From Pristionchus mayeri (Eukaryota > Nematoda > Chromadorea > Rhabditida > Neodiplogasteridae), in assembly GCA_036245805.1 (NCBI GenBank), contig BTRK01000009.1, positions 1 through 64,000 on the forward strand: a DNA stretch of 64,000 bases, given 5' to 3'. The first letter of the stretch is position 1. Each line of letters begins with the position of its first letter. This document shows positions 25,328 through 39,644 of the stretch, one piece after another. Below the pieces are notes generated by a model. The model did not search any database. It was not told where the DNA came from and saw only the letters and a list, made by a program, of their open reading frames with translations. A program made the position numbers and the translations under genes.

Positions 25328-28300
25328 TTCCGGGTAAATTTCGGGGATACGGGTAAACTTTCGGGATAGAGTAAACTTCGGGGATACGGGTAAACTTCGG
25401 GGATAGAGTAAACTTCGGGGATACGGGTAAACTTCGGGGATAGAGTAAACTTCGGGGATACGGGTAAACTTCGGGGATAGAGTAAACTTCGGGGATACGG
25501 GTAAACTTCGGGGATAGAGTAAACTTCGGGGATACGGGTAAACTTCGGGGATAGAGTAAACTTCGGGGATACGGGTAAACTTTCGGGATAGAGTAAACTT
25601 CGGGATACGGGTAAACTTCGGGGATAGAATAAACTTCGGGGATACGGGTAAACTTCGGGGATAGAGTAAACTTCGGGGATAGAGTAAACTTCGGGGATAC
25701 GGGTAAACTTCGGAGATAGAGTAAACTTCGGGGATAGAATAAACTTCGGGGTTCCGGGTAAATTTCGGGGATACGGGTAAACTTCGGGGATAGAGTAAAC
25801 TTCGGGGATACGGGTAAACTTTTGGGATAAAGTAAACTTCGGGGATAGAATAAACTTCGGGGTTCCGGCTAAATTTCGGGGTTAGAGTAAACTTCGGGGA
25901 TACGGGTAAACTTCGGGGATAGAGTAAACTTCGGGGATAGAGTAAACTTCGGGGATACGGGTAAACTTCGGGGATAGAGTAAACTTCGGGGATAGAATAA
26001 ACTTCGGGGTTCCGTGTAAATTTCGGGGATACGGGTAAACTTTCGGGATAGAGTAAACTTCGGGGATACGGGTAATCTTCGGTGATAGAGTAAACTTCGG
26101 GGATACGGGTAAACTTCGGGGATAGAGTAAACTTCGGGGATACGGGTAAACTTCGGGGATAGAGTAAACTTCGGGGATACGGGTAAACTTCGGGGATAGA
26201 GTAAACTTCGGGGATACGGGTAAACTTTCGGGATAGAGTAAACTTCGGGGATACGGGTAAACTTCGGGGATAGAGTAAACTTCGGGGATACGGGTAAACT
26301 TCGGGGATGGAGTAAACTTCGGGGATACGGGTAATCTTCGGTGATAGAGTAAACTTCGGGGATACGGGTAAACTTCGGGGATAGAGTAAACTTCGGGGAT
26401 ACGGGTAAACTTCGGGGATAGAGTAAACTTCGGGGATACGGGTAATCTTCGGGGATAGAGTAAACTTCGGGGATAGAGTAAACTTCGGGGATAGAATAAA
26501 CTTCGCGGTTCCGAGTAAATTTCGGGGATACGGGTAAACTTCGGGGATAGAGTAAACTTCGGGGATACGGGTAAACTTTTGGGATAGAGTAAACTTCGGG
26601 GATAGAATAAACTTCGGGGTTCCGGCTAAATTTCGGGGTTAGAGTAAACTTCGGGGATACGGGTAAACTTCGGGGATAGAGTAAACTTCGGGGATACGGG
26701 TAAAATTTCGGGATATAGTAAACTTCGGGGATACGGGTAAACTTCGGGGATAGAGTAAACTTCGGGGATACGGGTAAACTTCGGGGATAGAGTAAACTTC
26801 GGGGATACGGGTAAAATTTCGGGATAGAGTAAACTTCGGGGATACGGGTAAACTTCGGGGATAGAGTAAACTTCGGGGATACGGGTAAATTTCGGGGATA
26901 GAGTAAACTTCGGGGATACGGGTAAACTTCGGGGATAGAGTAAACTTCGGGGATACGGGTAAACTTCGGGGATAGAGTAAACTTCGGGGATACGGGTAAA
27001 CTTCGGGGATAGAGTAAACTTCGGGGTTACGGGTAAACTTCGGGGATGGAGTAAACTTCGGGGATACGGGTAATCTTCGGTGATAGAGTAAACTTCGGGG
27101 ATACGGGTAAACTTCGGGGATAGAGTAAACTTCGGGGATACGGGTAAACTTCGGGGATAGAGTAAACTTCGGGGATACGGGTAAACTTCGGGGATAGAGT
27201 AAACTTCGGGGATACGGGTAAACTTTCGGGATAGAGTAAACTTCGGGGATACGGGTAAACTTCGGGGATAGAGTAAACTTCGGGGATACGGGTAAACTTC
27301 GGGGATGGAGTAAACTTCGGGGATACGGGTAATCTTCGGTGATAGAGTAAACTTCGGGGATAGAGTAAACTTCGGTGATAGAGTAAACTTCGGGGATACG
27401 GGTAAACTTCGGGGATAGAGTAAACTTCGGGGATACGGGTAATCTTCGGGGATAGAGTAAACTTCGGGGATAGAGTAAACTTCGGGGATAGAATAAACTT
27501 CGGGGTTCCGAGTAAATTTCGGGGATACGGGTAAACTTCGGGGATAGAGTAAACTTCGGGGATACGGGTAAACTTTTGGGATAGAGTAAACTTCGGGGAT
27601 AGAATAAACTTCGGGGTTCCGGCTAAATTTCGGGGTTAGAGTAAACTTCGGGGATACGGGTAAACTTCGGGGATAGAGTAAACTTCGGGGATACGGGTAA
27701 AATTTCGGGATAGAGTAAACTTCGGGGATACGGGTAAACTTCGGGGATAGAGTAAACTTCGGGGATACGGGTAAATTTCGGGGATAGAGTAAACTTCGGG
27801 GATACGGGTAAACTTCGGGGATAGAGTAAACTTCGGGGATACGGGTAAACTTCGGGGATAGAGTAAACTTCGGGGATACGGGTAAACTTCGGGGATAGAG
27901 TAAACTTCGGGGTTACGGGTAAACTTCGGGGATGGAGTAAACTTCGGGGATACGGGTAATCTTCGGTGATAGAGTAAACTTCGGGGATACGGGTAAACTT
28001 CGGGGATAGAGTAAACTTCGGGGATACGGGTAAACTTCGGGGATAGAGTAAACTTCGGGGATACGGGTAAACTTTCGGGATAGAGTAAACTTCGGGGATA
28101 CGGGTAAACTTCGGGGATAGAGTAAACTTCGGGGATACGGGTAAACTTCGGGGATGGAGTAAACTTCGGGGATACGGGTAATCTTCGGTGATAGAGTAAA
28201 CTTCGGGGATACGGGTAAACTTCGGGGATAGAGTAAACTTCGGGGATAGAGTAAACTTCGGGGATAGAGTAAACTTCGGGGATACGGGTAATCTTCGGTG

Positions 28301-31300
28301 ATAGAGTAAACTTCGGGGATACGGGTAAACTTCGGGGATAGAGTAAACTTCGGGGATACGGGTAATCTTCGGGGATAGAGTAAACTTCGGGGATACGGGT
28401 AAACTTCGGGGATAGAGTAAACTTCGGGGATAGAGTAAACTTCGGGGATGGAGTAAACTTCGGGGATACGGGTAATCTTCGGTGATAGAGTAAACTTCGG
28501 GGATACGGGTAAACTTCGGGGATAGAGTAAACTTCGGGGATACGGGTAAACTTCGGGGATGGAGTAAACTTCGGGGATACGGGTAATCTTCGGTGATAGA
28601 GTAAACTTCGGGGATACGGGTAAACTTCGGGGATAGAGTAAACTTCGGGGATAGAGTAAACTTCGGGGATAGAGTAAACTTCGGGGATACGGGTAATCTT
28701 CGGTGATAGAGTAAACTTCGGGGATACGGGTAAACTTCGGGGATAGAGTAAACTTCGGGGATACGGGTAATCTTCGGTGATAGAGTAAACTTCGGGGATA
28801 CGGGTAAACTTCGGGGATAGAGTAAACTTCGGGGATAGAGTAAACTTCGGGGATGGAGTAAACTTCGGGGATACGGGTAATCTTCGGTGATAGAGTAAAC
28901 TTCGGGGATACGGGTAAACTTCGGGGATAGAGTAAACTTCGGGGATACGGGTAATCTTCGGGGATAGAGTAAACTTCGGGGATACGGGTAAACTTTCGGG
29001 ATAGAGTAAACTTCGGGGATACGGGTAAACTTCGGGGATTGAATAAACTTCGGGGATACGGGTAAACTTCGGGGATAGAGTAAACTTCGGGGATAGAGTA
29101 AACTTCGGGGATACGGGTAAACTTTCGGGATAGAGTAAACTTCGGGGATACGGGTAAACTTCGGGGATAGAATAAACTTCGGGGATACGGGTAAACTTCG
29201 GGGATAGAGTAAACTTCGGGGATAGAGTAAACTTCGGGGATACGGGTAAACTTCGGGGATAGAGTAAACTTCGGGGATAGAATAAACTTCGGGGTTCCGG
29301 GTAAATTTCGGGGATACGGGTAAACTTCGGGGATAGAGTAAACTTCGGGGATACGGGTAAACTTTTGGGATAGAGTAAACTTCGGGGATAGAATAAACTT
29401 CGGGGTTCCGGCTAAATTTCGGGGTTAGAGTAAACTTCGGGGATACGGGTAAACTTCGGGGATAGAGTAAACTTCGGGGATACGGGTAAAATTTCGGGAT
29501 AGAGTAAACTTCGGGGATACGGGTAAACTTCGGGGATAGAGTAAACTTCGGGGATACGGGTAAATTTCGGGGATAGAGTAAACTTCGGGGATACGGGTAA
29601 ACTTCGGGGATACGGGTAAACTTCGGGGATAGAGTAAACTTCGGGGATAGAATAAACTTCGGGGTTCCGGGTAAATTTCGGGGATACGGGTAAACTTCGG
29701 GGATAGAGTAAACTTCGGGGATACGGGTAAACTTTTGGGATAGAGTAAACTTCGGGGATAGAATAAACTTCGGGGTTCCGGCTAAATTTCGGGGTTAGAG
29801 TAAACTTCGGGGATACGGGTAAACTTCGGGGATAGAGTAAACTTCGGGGATACGGGTAAAATTTCGGGATAGAGTAAACTTCGGGGATACGGGTAAACTT
29901 CGGGGATAGAGTAAACTTCGGGGATACGGGTAAATTTCGGGGATAGAGTAAACTTCGGGGATACGGGTAAACTTCGGGGATAGAGTAAACTTCGGGGATA
30001 CGGGTAAACTTCGGGGATAGAGTAAACTTCGGGGATACGGGTAAACTTCGGGGATAGAGTAAACTTCGGGGTTACGGGTAAACTTCGGGGATGGAGTAAA
30101 CTTCGGGGATACGGGTAATCTTCGGTGATAGAGTAAACTTCGGGGATACGGGTAAACTTCGGGGATAGAGTAAACTTCGGGGATACGGGTAAACTTCGGG
30201 GATAGAGTAAACTTCGGGGATACGGGTAAACTTCGGGATAGTGTAAACTTCGGGGATACGGGTAAACTTCGGGGATAGAGTAAACTTCGGGGATACGGGT
30301 AAACTTCGGGGATGGAGTAAACTTCGGGGATACGGGTAATCTTCGGTGATAGAGTAAACTTCGGGGATACGGGTAAACTTCGGGGATAGAGTAAACTTCG
30401 GGGATACGGGTAAACTTCGGGGATAGAGTAAACTTCGGGGATACGGGTAAACTTCGGGGATAGAGTAAACTTCGGAGATACGGGTAAACTTTCGGGATAG
30501 AGTAAACTTCGGGGATACGGGTAAACTTCGGGGATAGAGTAAACTTCGGGGTTACGGGTAAACTTCGGGGATGGAGTAAACTTCGGGGATACGGGTAAAC
30601 TTCGGGGATAGAGTAAACTTCGGGGATAGAATAAACTTCGGGGATACGGGTAAACTTCGGGGATAGAGTAAACTTCGGGGATACGGGTAAACTTCGGGGA
30701 TAGAGTAAACTTCGGAGATACGGGTAAACTTTCGGGATAGAGTAAACTTCGGGGATACGGGTAAACTTCGGGGATAGAGTAAACTTCGGGGATACGGGTA
30801 AACTTCGGGGATACGGGTAAACTTCGGGGATAGAGTAAACTTCGGGGATAGAGTAAACTTCGGGGATACGGGTAAACTTCGGGGATAGAGTAAACTTCGG
30901 GGATAGAATAAACTTCGGGGTTCCGGGTAAATTTCGGGGATACGGGTAAACTTCGGGGATAGAGTAAACTTCGGGGATACGGGTAAACTTTTGGGATAGA
31001 GTAAACCTCGGGGATAGAATAAACTTCGGGGTTCCGGGTAAATTTCGGGGATAGAGTAAACTTCGGGGATACGGGTAAACTTCGGGGATAGAGTAAACTT
31101 CGGGGATACGGGTAAAATTTCGGGATAGAGTAAACTTCGGGGACACGTGTAAACTTCGGGGATAGAGTAAACTTCGGGGATAGAGTAAACTTCGGGGATA
31201 CGGGTAAACTTCGGGGATAGAGTAAACTTCGGGGATGCGGGTAAACTTTCGGGATAGAGTAAACTTCGGGGATGCGGGTAAACTTTCGGGATAGAGTAAA

Positions 31301-34300
31301 CTTCGGGGATAGAGTAAACTTCGGGGATACGGGTAAACTTCGGGGATGGAGTAAACTTCGGGGATACGGGTAATCTTCGGTGATAGAGTAAACTTCGGGG
31401 ATACGGGTAAACTTCGGGGATAGAGTAAACTTCGGGGATACGGGTAAACTTCGGGGATAGAGTAAACTTCGGGGATACGGGTAATCTTCGGGGATAGAGT
31501 AAACTTCGGTGATAGAGTAAACTTCGGGGATACGGGTAAACTTCGGGGATAGAGTAAACTTCGGGGATACGGGTAAACTTCGGGGATAGAGTAAACTTCG
31601 GGGATACGGGTAAACTTTTGGGATAGAGTAAACTTCGGGGATAGAATAAACTTCGGGGTTCCGGCTAAATTTCGGGGTTAGAGTAAACTTCGGGGATACG
31701 GGTAAACTTCGGGGATAGAGTAAACTTCGGGGATACGGGTAAAATTTCGGGATAGAGTAAACTTCGGGGATACGGGTAAACTTCGGGGATAGAGTAAACT
31801 TCGGGGATACGGGTAAATTTCGGGGATAGAGTAAACTTCGGGGATACGGGTAAACTTCGGGGATAGAGTAAACTTCGGGGATACGGGTAAACTTCGGGGA
31901 TAGAGTAAACTTCGGGGATACGGGTAATCTTCGGTGATAGAGTAAACTTCGGGGATACGGGTAAACTTCGGGGATAGAGTAAACTTCAGGGATACGGGTA
32001 AACTTCGGGGATGGAGTAAACTTCGGGGATAGAGTAAACTTCGGGGATACGGGTAAACTTCGGGGATGGAGTAAACTTCGGGGATACGGGTAATCTTCGG
32101 TGATAGAGTAAACTTCGGGGATACGGGTAAACTTCGGGGATAGAGTAAACTTCGGGGATACGGGTAAACTTCGGGGATAGAGAAACTTCGGGGATACGGG
32201 TAATCTTCGGGGATAGAGTAAACTTCGGGGATACGGGTAAACTTTCGGGATAGAGTAAACTTCGGGGATACGGGTAAACTTCGGGGATTGAATAAACTTC
32301 GGGGATACGGGTAAACTTCGGGGATAGAGTAAACTTCGGGGATAGAGTAAACTTCGGGGATACGGGTAAACTTTCGGGATAGAGTAAACTTCGGGGATAC
32401 GGGTAAACTTCGGGGATAGAATAAACTTCGGGGATACGGGTAAACTTCGGGGATAGAGTAAACTTCGGGGATAGAGTAAACTTCGGGGATACGGGTAATC
32501 TTCGGGGATAGAGTAAACTTCGGGGATAGAATAAACTTCGGGGTTCCGGGTAAATTTCGGGGATACGGGTAAACTTCGGGGATAGAGTAAACTTCGGGGA
32601 TACGGGTAAACTTTTGGGATAGAGTAAACTTCGGGGATAGAATAAACTTCGGGGTTCCGGCTAAATTTCGGGGTTAGAGTAAACTTCGGGGATACGGGTA
32701 AACTTCGGGGATAGAGTAAACTTCGGGGATACGGGTAAACTTCGGGGCTAGAGTAAACTTCGGGGATACGGGTAAACTTCGGGGATGGAGTAAACTTCGG
32801 GGATACGGGTAATCTTCGGTGATAGAGTAAACTTCGGGGATACGGGTAAACTTCGGGGATAGAGTAAACTTCGGGGATACGGGTAAACTTCGGGGATAGA
32901 GAAACTTCGGGGATACGGGTAATCTTCGGGGATAGAGTAAACTTCGGGGATACGGGTAAACTTTCGGGATAGAGTAAACTTCGGGGATACGGGTAAACTT
33001 CGGGGATTGAATAAACTTCGGGGATACGGGTAAACTTCGGGGATAGAGTAAACTTCGGGGATAGAGTAAACTTCGGGGATACGGGTAAACTTTCGGGATA
33101 GAGTAAACTTCGGGGATACGGGTAAACTTCGGGGATAGAATAAACTTCGGGGATACGGGTAAACTTCGGGGATAGAGTAAACTTCGGGGATAGAGTAAAC
33201 TTCGGGGATACGGGTAAACTTCGGGGATAGAGTAAACTTCGGGGATAGAATAAACTTCGGGGTTCCGGGTAAATTTCGGGGATACGGGTAAACTTCGGGG
33301 ATAGAGTAAACTTCGGGGATACGGGTAAACTTTTGGGATAGAGTAAACTTCGGGGATAGAATAAACTTCGGGGTTCCGGCTAAATTTCGGGGTTAGAGTA
33401 AACTTCGGGGATACGGGTAAACTTCGGGGATAGAGTAAACTTCGGGGATACGGGTAAACTTCGGGGATGGAGTAAACTTCGGGGATACGGGTAATCTTCG
33501 GTGATAGAGTAAACTTCGGGGATACGGGTAAACTTCGGGGATAGAGTAAACTTCGGGGATACGGGTAAACTTCGGGGATAGAGAAACTTCGGGGATACGG
33601 GTAATCTTCGGGGATAGAGTAAACTTCGGGGATACGGGTAAACTTTCGGGATAGAGTAAACTTCGGGGATACGGGTAAACTTCGGGGATTGAATAAACTT
33701 CGGGGATACGGGTAAACTTCGGGGATAGAGTAAACTTCGGGGATAGAGTAAACTTCGGGGATACGGGTAAACTTTCGGGATAGAGTAAACTTCGGGGATA
33801 CGGGTAAACTTCGGGGATTGAATAAACTTCGGGGATACGGGTAAACTTCGGGGATAGAGTAAACTTCGGGGATAGAGTAAACTTCGGGGATACGGGTAAA
33901 CTTTCGGGATAGAGTAAACTTCGGGGATACGGGTAAACTTCGGGGATAGAATAAACTTCGGGGATACGGGTAAACTTCGGGGATAGAGTAAACTTCGGGG
34001 ATAGAGTAAACTTCGGGGATACGGGTAATCTTCGGGGATAGAGTAAACTTCGGGGATAGAATAAACTTCGGGGTTCCGGGTAAATTTCGGGGATACGGGT
34101 AAACTTCGGGGATAGAGTAAACTTCGGGGATACGGGTAAACTTTTGGGATAGAGTAAACTTCGGGGATAGAATAAACTTCGGGGTTCCGGCTAAATTTCG
34201 GGGTTAGAGTAAACTTCGGGGATACGGGTAAACTTCGGGGATAGAGTAAACTTCGGGGATACGGGTAAACTTCGGGGATAGAGTAAACTTCGGGGATACG

Positions 34301-36260
34301 GGTAAACTTCGGGATGGAGTAAACTTCGGGGATACGGGTAATCTTCGGTGATAGAGTAAACTTCGGGGATACGGGTAAACTTCGGGGATAGAGTAAACTT
34401 CGGGGATACGGGTAAACTTCGGGGATAGAGAAACTTCGGGGATACGGGTAATCTTCGGGGATAGAGTAAACTTCGGGGATACGGGTAAACTTTCGGGATA
34501 GAGTAAACTTCGGGGATACGGGTAAACTTCGGGGATTGAATAAACTTCGGGGATACGGGTAAACTTCGGGGATAGAGTAAACTTCGGGGATAGAGTAAAC
34601 TTCGGGGATACGGGTAAACTTTCGGGATAGAGTAAACTTCGGGGATACGGGTAAACTTCGGGGATAGAATAAACTTCGGGGATACGGGTAAACTTCGGGG
34701 ATAGAGTAAACTTCGGGGATAGAGTAAACTTCGGGGATACGGGTAAACTTCGGGGATAGAGTAAACTTCGGGGATAGAATAAACTTCGGGGTTCCGGGTA
34801 AATTTCGGGGATACGGGTAAACTTCGGGGATAGAGTAAACTTCGGGGATACGGGTAAACTTTTGGGATAGAGTAAACTTCGGGGATAGAATAAACTTCGG
34901 GGTTCCGGCTAAATTTCGGGGTTAGAGTAAACTTCGGGGATACGGGTAAACTTCGGGGATAGAGTAAACTTCGGGGATACGGGTAAACTTCGGGGATGGA
35001 GTAAACTTCGGGGATACGGGTAATCTTCGGTGATAGAGTAAACTTCGGGGATACGGGTAAACTTCGGGGATAGAGTAAACTTCGGGGATACGGGTAAACT
35101 TCGGGGATAGAGAAACTTCGGGGATACGGGTAATCTTCGGGGATAGAGTAAACTTCGGGGATACGGGTAAACTTTCGGGATAGAGTAAACTTCGGGGATA
35201 CGGGTAAACTTCGGGGATTGAATAAACTTCGGGGATACGGGTAAACTTCGGGGATAGAGTAAACTTCGGGGATAGAGTAAACTTCGGGGATACGGGTAAA
35301 CTTTCGGGATAGAGTAAACTTCGGGGATACGGGTAAACTTCGGGGATAGAATAAACTTCGGGGATACGGGTAAACTTCGGGGATAGAGTAAACTTCGGGG
35401 ATAGAGTAAACTTCGGGGATACGGGTAATCTTCGGGGATAGAGTAAACTTCGGGGATAGAATAAACTTCGGGGTTCCGGGTAAATTTCGGGGATACGGGT
35501 AAACTTCGGGGATAGAGTAAACTTCGGGGATACGGGTAAACTTTTGGGATAGAGTAAACTTCGGGGATAGAATAAACTTCGGGGTTCCGGCTAAATTTCG
35601 GGGTTAGAGTAAACTTCGGGGATACGGGTAAACTTCGGGGATAGAGTAAACTTCGGGGATACGGGTAAACTTCGGGGATAGAGTAAACTTCGGGGATACG
35701 GGTAAACTTCGGGGATGGAGTAAACTTCGGGGATACGGGTAATCTTCGGTGATAGAGTAAACTTCGGGGATACGGGTAAACTTCGGGGATAGAGTAAACT
35801 TCGGGGATACGGGTAAACTTCGGGGATAGAGAAACTTCGGGGATACGGGTAATCTTCGGGGATAGAGTAAACTTCGGGGATACGGGTAAACTTTCGGGAT
35901 AGAGTAAACTTCGGGGATACGGGTAAACTTCGGGGATTGAATAAACTTCGGGGATACGGGTAAACTTCGGGGATAGAGTAAACTTCGGGGATAGAGTAAA
36001 CTTCGGGGATACGGGTAAACTTTCGGGATAGAGTAAACTTCGGGGATACGGGTAAACTTCGGGGATAGAATAAACTTCGGGGATACGGGTAAACTTCGGG
36101 GATAGAGTAAACTTCGGGGATAGAGTAAACTTCGGGGATACGGGTAAACTTCGGGGATAGAGTAAACTTCGGGGATAGAATAAACTTCGGGGTTCCGGGT
36201 AAATTTCGGGGATACGGGTAAACTTCGGGGATAGAGTAAACTTCGGGGATACGGGTAAAC
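25328..36260. repeat. Large segmental duplication (about 17-kb offset), copy 2
   Basis: This is the partner of 8209-18,000 and is somewhat longer. Part of the surplus is at about 28,200-28,960, where TAATC/GGTG and GGATGGAG modules are repeated at short intervals. Another part is a larger run of the GAGAAAC-marked HOR: landmarks at 32,180, 32,899, 33,581, 34,428, 35,110 and 35,829 give spacings of 719, 682, 847, 682 and 719. A duplicated GATGCGGG monomer (31,234 and 31,271) is single in copy 1 (14,322). A single G is missing near 25,605 (GGGG to GGG), which explains the one-base step in offset between 25,328 and 25,752. Rare changes confined to this copy include GGACACGTG at 31,141 and GGGGCTAGAG near 32,745. 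Confidence 0.8.
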
Positions 36261-38035
36261 TTTTGGGATAGAGTAAACTTCGGGGATAGAATAAACTTCG
36301 GGGTTCCGGCTAAATTTCGGGGTTAGAGTAAACTTCGGGGATACGGGTAAACTTCGGGGATAGAGTAAACTTCGGGGATACGGGTAAAATTTCGGGATAG
36401 AGTAAACTTCGGGGATACGGGTAAACTTCGGGGATAGAGTAAACTTCGGGGATACGGGTAAATTTCGGGGATAGAGTAAACTTCGGGGATACGGGTAAAC
36501 TTCGGGGATAGAGTAAACTTCGGGGATACGGGTAAACTTCGGGGATAGAGTAAACTTCGGGGATACGGGTAAACTTCGGGGATAGAGTAAACTTCGGGGG
36601 TTACGGGTAAACTTCGGGGATGGAGTAAACTTCGGGGATACGGGTAATCTTCGGTGATAGAGTAAACTTCGGGGATACGGGTAAACTTCGGGGATAGAGT
36701 AAACTTCGGGGATACGGGTAAACTTCGGGGATAGAGTAAACTTCGGGGATACGGGTAAACTTTTGGGATAGAGTAAACTTCGGGGATAGAATAAACTTCG
36801 GGGTTCCGGCTAAATTTCGGGGTTAGAGTAAACTTCGGGGATACGGGTAAACTTCGGGGATAGAGTAAACTTCGGGGATACGGGTAAAATTTCGGGATAG
36901 AGTAAACTTCGGGGATACGGGTAAACTTCGGGGATAGAGTAAACTTCGGGGATACGGGTAAATTTCGGGGATAGAGTAAACTTCGGGGATACGGGTAAAC
37001 TTCGGGGATAGAGTAAACTTCGGGGATACGGGTAAACTTCGGGGATAGAGTAAACTTCGGGGATACGGGTAAACTTCGGGGATAGAGTAAACTTCGGGGG
37101 TTACGGGTAAACTTCGGGGATGGAGTAAACTTCGGGGATACGGGTAATCTTCGGTGATAGAGTAAACTTCGGGGATACGGGTAAACTTCGGGGATAGAGT
37201 AAACTTCGGGGATACGGGTAAACTTCGGGGATAGAGTAAACTTCGGGGATACGGGTAAACTTCGGGGATAGAGTAAACTTCGGGGATACGGGTAAACTTC
37301 GGGGATAGAGTAAACTTCGGGGATACGGGTAATCTTCGGGGATAGAGTAAACTTCGGTGATAGAGTAAACTTCGGGGATACGGGTAAACTTCGGGGATAG
37401 AGTAAACTTCGGGGATACGGGTAAACTTCGGGGATAGAGTAAACTTCGGGGTTACGGGTAAACTTCGGGGATGGAGTAAACTTCGGGGATACGGGTAAAC
37501 TTCGGGGATAGAGTAAACTTCGGGGATAGAATAAACTTCGGGGATACGGGTAAACTTCGGGGATAGAGTAAACTTCGGGGATACGGGTAAACTTCGGGGA
37601 TAGAGTAAACTTCGGAGATACGGGTAAACTTTCGGGATAGAGTAAACTTCGGGGATAGAGTAAACTTCGGGGATACGGGTAAACTTCGGGGATACGGGTA
37701 AACTTCGGGGATAGAGTAAACTTCGGGGATAGAGTAAACTTCGGGGATACGGGTAAACTTCGGGGATAGAGTAAACTTCGGGGATACGGGTAAACTTTCG
37801 GGATAGAGTAAACTTCGGGGATACGGGTAAACTTCGGGGATAGAATAAACTTCGGGGATACGGGTAAACTTCGGGGATAGAGTAAACTTCGGGGATAGAG
37901 TAAACTTCGGGGATACGGGTAAACTTCGGGGATAGAGTAAACTTCGGGGATAGAATAAACTTCGGGGTTCCGGGTAAATTTCGGGGATACGGGTAAACTT
38001 CGGGGATAGAGTAAACTTCGGGGATACGGGTAAAC
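36261..38035. repeat. 1,775-bp block, copy 1, with internal 500-bp duplication
   Basis: CTTTTGGGA monomers at 36,261 and 36,761 are 500 bp apart. A rare five-G variant (CTTCGGGGGTTACGG) follows each at the same distance, its last G at 36,600 and 37,100. The same four landmarks recur 1,775 bp later. A CGGAGATACGG variant at 37,615 and a split double variant at 37,330 also have partners at +1,775. Confidence 0.85.
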
Positions 38036-39644
38036 TTTTGGGATAGAGTAAACTTCGGGGATAGAATAAACTTCGGGGTTCCGGCTAAATTTCGGGGTTA
38101 GAGTAAACTTCGGGGATACGGGTAAACTTCGGGGATAGAGTAAACTTCGGGGATACGGGTAAAATTTCGGGATAGAGTAAACTTCGGGGATACGGGTAAA
38201 CTTCGGGGATAGAGTAAACTTCGGGGATACGGGTAAATTTCGGGGATAGAGTAAACTTCGGGGATACGGGTAAACTTCGGGGATAGAGTAAACTTCGGGG
38301 ATACGGGTAAACTTCGGGGATAGAGTAAACTTCGGGGATACGGGTAAACTTCGGGGATAGAGTAAACTTCGGGGGTTACGGGTAAACTTCGGGGATGGAG
38401 TAAACTTCGGGGATACGGGTAATCTTCGGTGATAGAGTAAACTTCGGGGATACGGGTAAACTTCGGGGATAGAGTAAACTTCGGGGATACGGGTAAACTT
38501 CGGGGATAGAGTAAACTTCGGGGATACGGGTAAACTTTTGGGATAGAGTAAACTTCGGGGATAGAATAAACTTCGGGGTTCCGGCTAAATTTCGGGGTTA
38601 GAGTAAACTTCGGGGATACGGGTAAACTTCGGGGATAGAGTAAACTTCGGGGATACGGGTAAAATTTCGGGATAGAGTAAACTTCGGGGATACGGGTAAA
38701 CTTCGGGGATAGAGTAAACTTCGGGGATACGGGTAAATTTCGGGGATAGAGTAAACTTCGGGGATACGGGTAAACTTCGGGGATAGAGTAAACTTCGGGG
38801 ATACGGGTAAACTTCGGGGATAGAGTAAACTTCGGGGATACGGGTAAACTTCGGGGATAGAGTAAACTTCGGGGGTTACGGGTAAACTTCGGGGATGGAG
38901 TAAACTTCGGGGATACGGGTAATCTTCGGTGATAGAGTAAACTTCGGGGATACGGGTAAACTTCGGGGATAGAGTAAACTTCGGGGATACGGGTAAACTT
39001 CGGGGATAGAGTAAACTTCGGGGATACGGGTAAACTTCGGGGATAGAGTAAACTTCGGGGATACGGGTAAACTTCGGGGATAGAGTAAACTTCGGGGATA
39101 CGGGTAATCTTCGGGGATAGAGTAAACTTCGGTGATAGAGTAAACTTCGGGGATACGGGTAAACTTCGGGGATAGAGTAAACTTCGGGGATACGGGTAAA
39201 CTTCGGGGATAGAGTAAACTTCGGGGTTACGGGTAAACTTCGGGGATGGAGTAAACTTCGGGGATACGGGTAAACTTCGGGGATAGAGTAAACTTCGGGG
39301 ATAGAATAAACTTCGGGGATACGGGTAAACTTCGGGGATAGAGTAAACTTCGGGGATACGGGTAAACTTCGGGGATAGAGTAAACTTCGGAGATACGGGT
39401 AAACTTTCGGGATAGAGTAAACTTCGGGGATAGAGTAAACTTCGGGGATACGGGTAAACTTCGGGGATACGGGTAAACTTCGGGGATAGAGTAAACTTCG
39501 GGGATAGAGTAAACTTCGGGGATACGGGTAAACTTCGGGGATAGAGTAAACTTCGGGGATAGAATAAACTTCGGGGTTCCGGGTAAATTTCGGGGATACG
39601 GGTAAACTTCGGGGATAGAGTAAACTTCGGGGATACGGGTAAAC
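38036..39644. repeat. 1,775-bp block, copy 2, shortened by 166 bp
   Basis: CTTTTGGGA lies at 38,036 and 38,536, and the five-G TTACGG variant ends at 38,375 and 38,875, reproducing copy 1 including the 500-bp internal repeat. CGGAGATACGG at 39,390 and the split double variant at 39,105 match copy 1 at exactly 1,775. The next CTTTTGGGA comes at 39,645, 1,109 bp after the second one, compared with 1,275 bp in copy 1. The missing 166 bp equals four dimers plus one 18-bp monomer, so the loss is in register with the repeat. Confidence 0.8.

Noticed and set aside
29782..31146. 454-codon minus-strand open frame starting at GTG
   Set aside because: The GTG comes from a single GGACACGTG variant and the stop from a GGCTAAATTT variant. 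The translation is only the 37-residue cycle and its variants.
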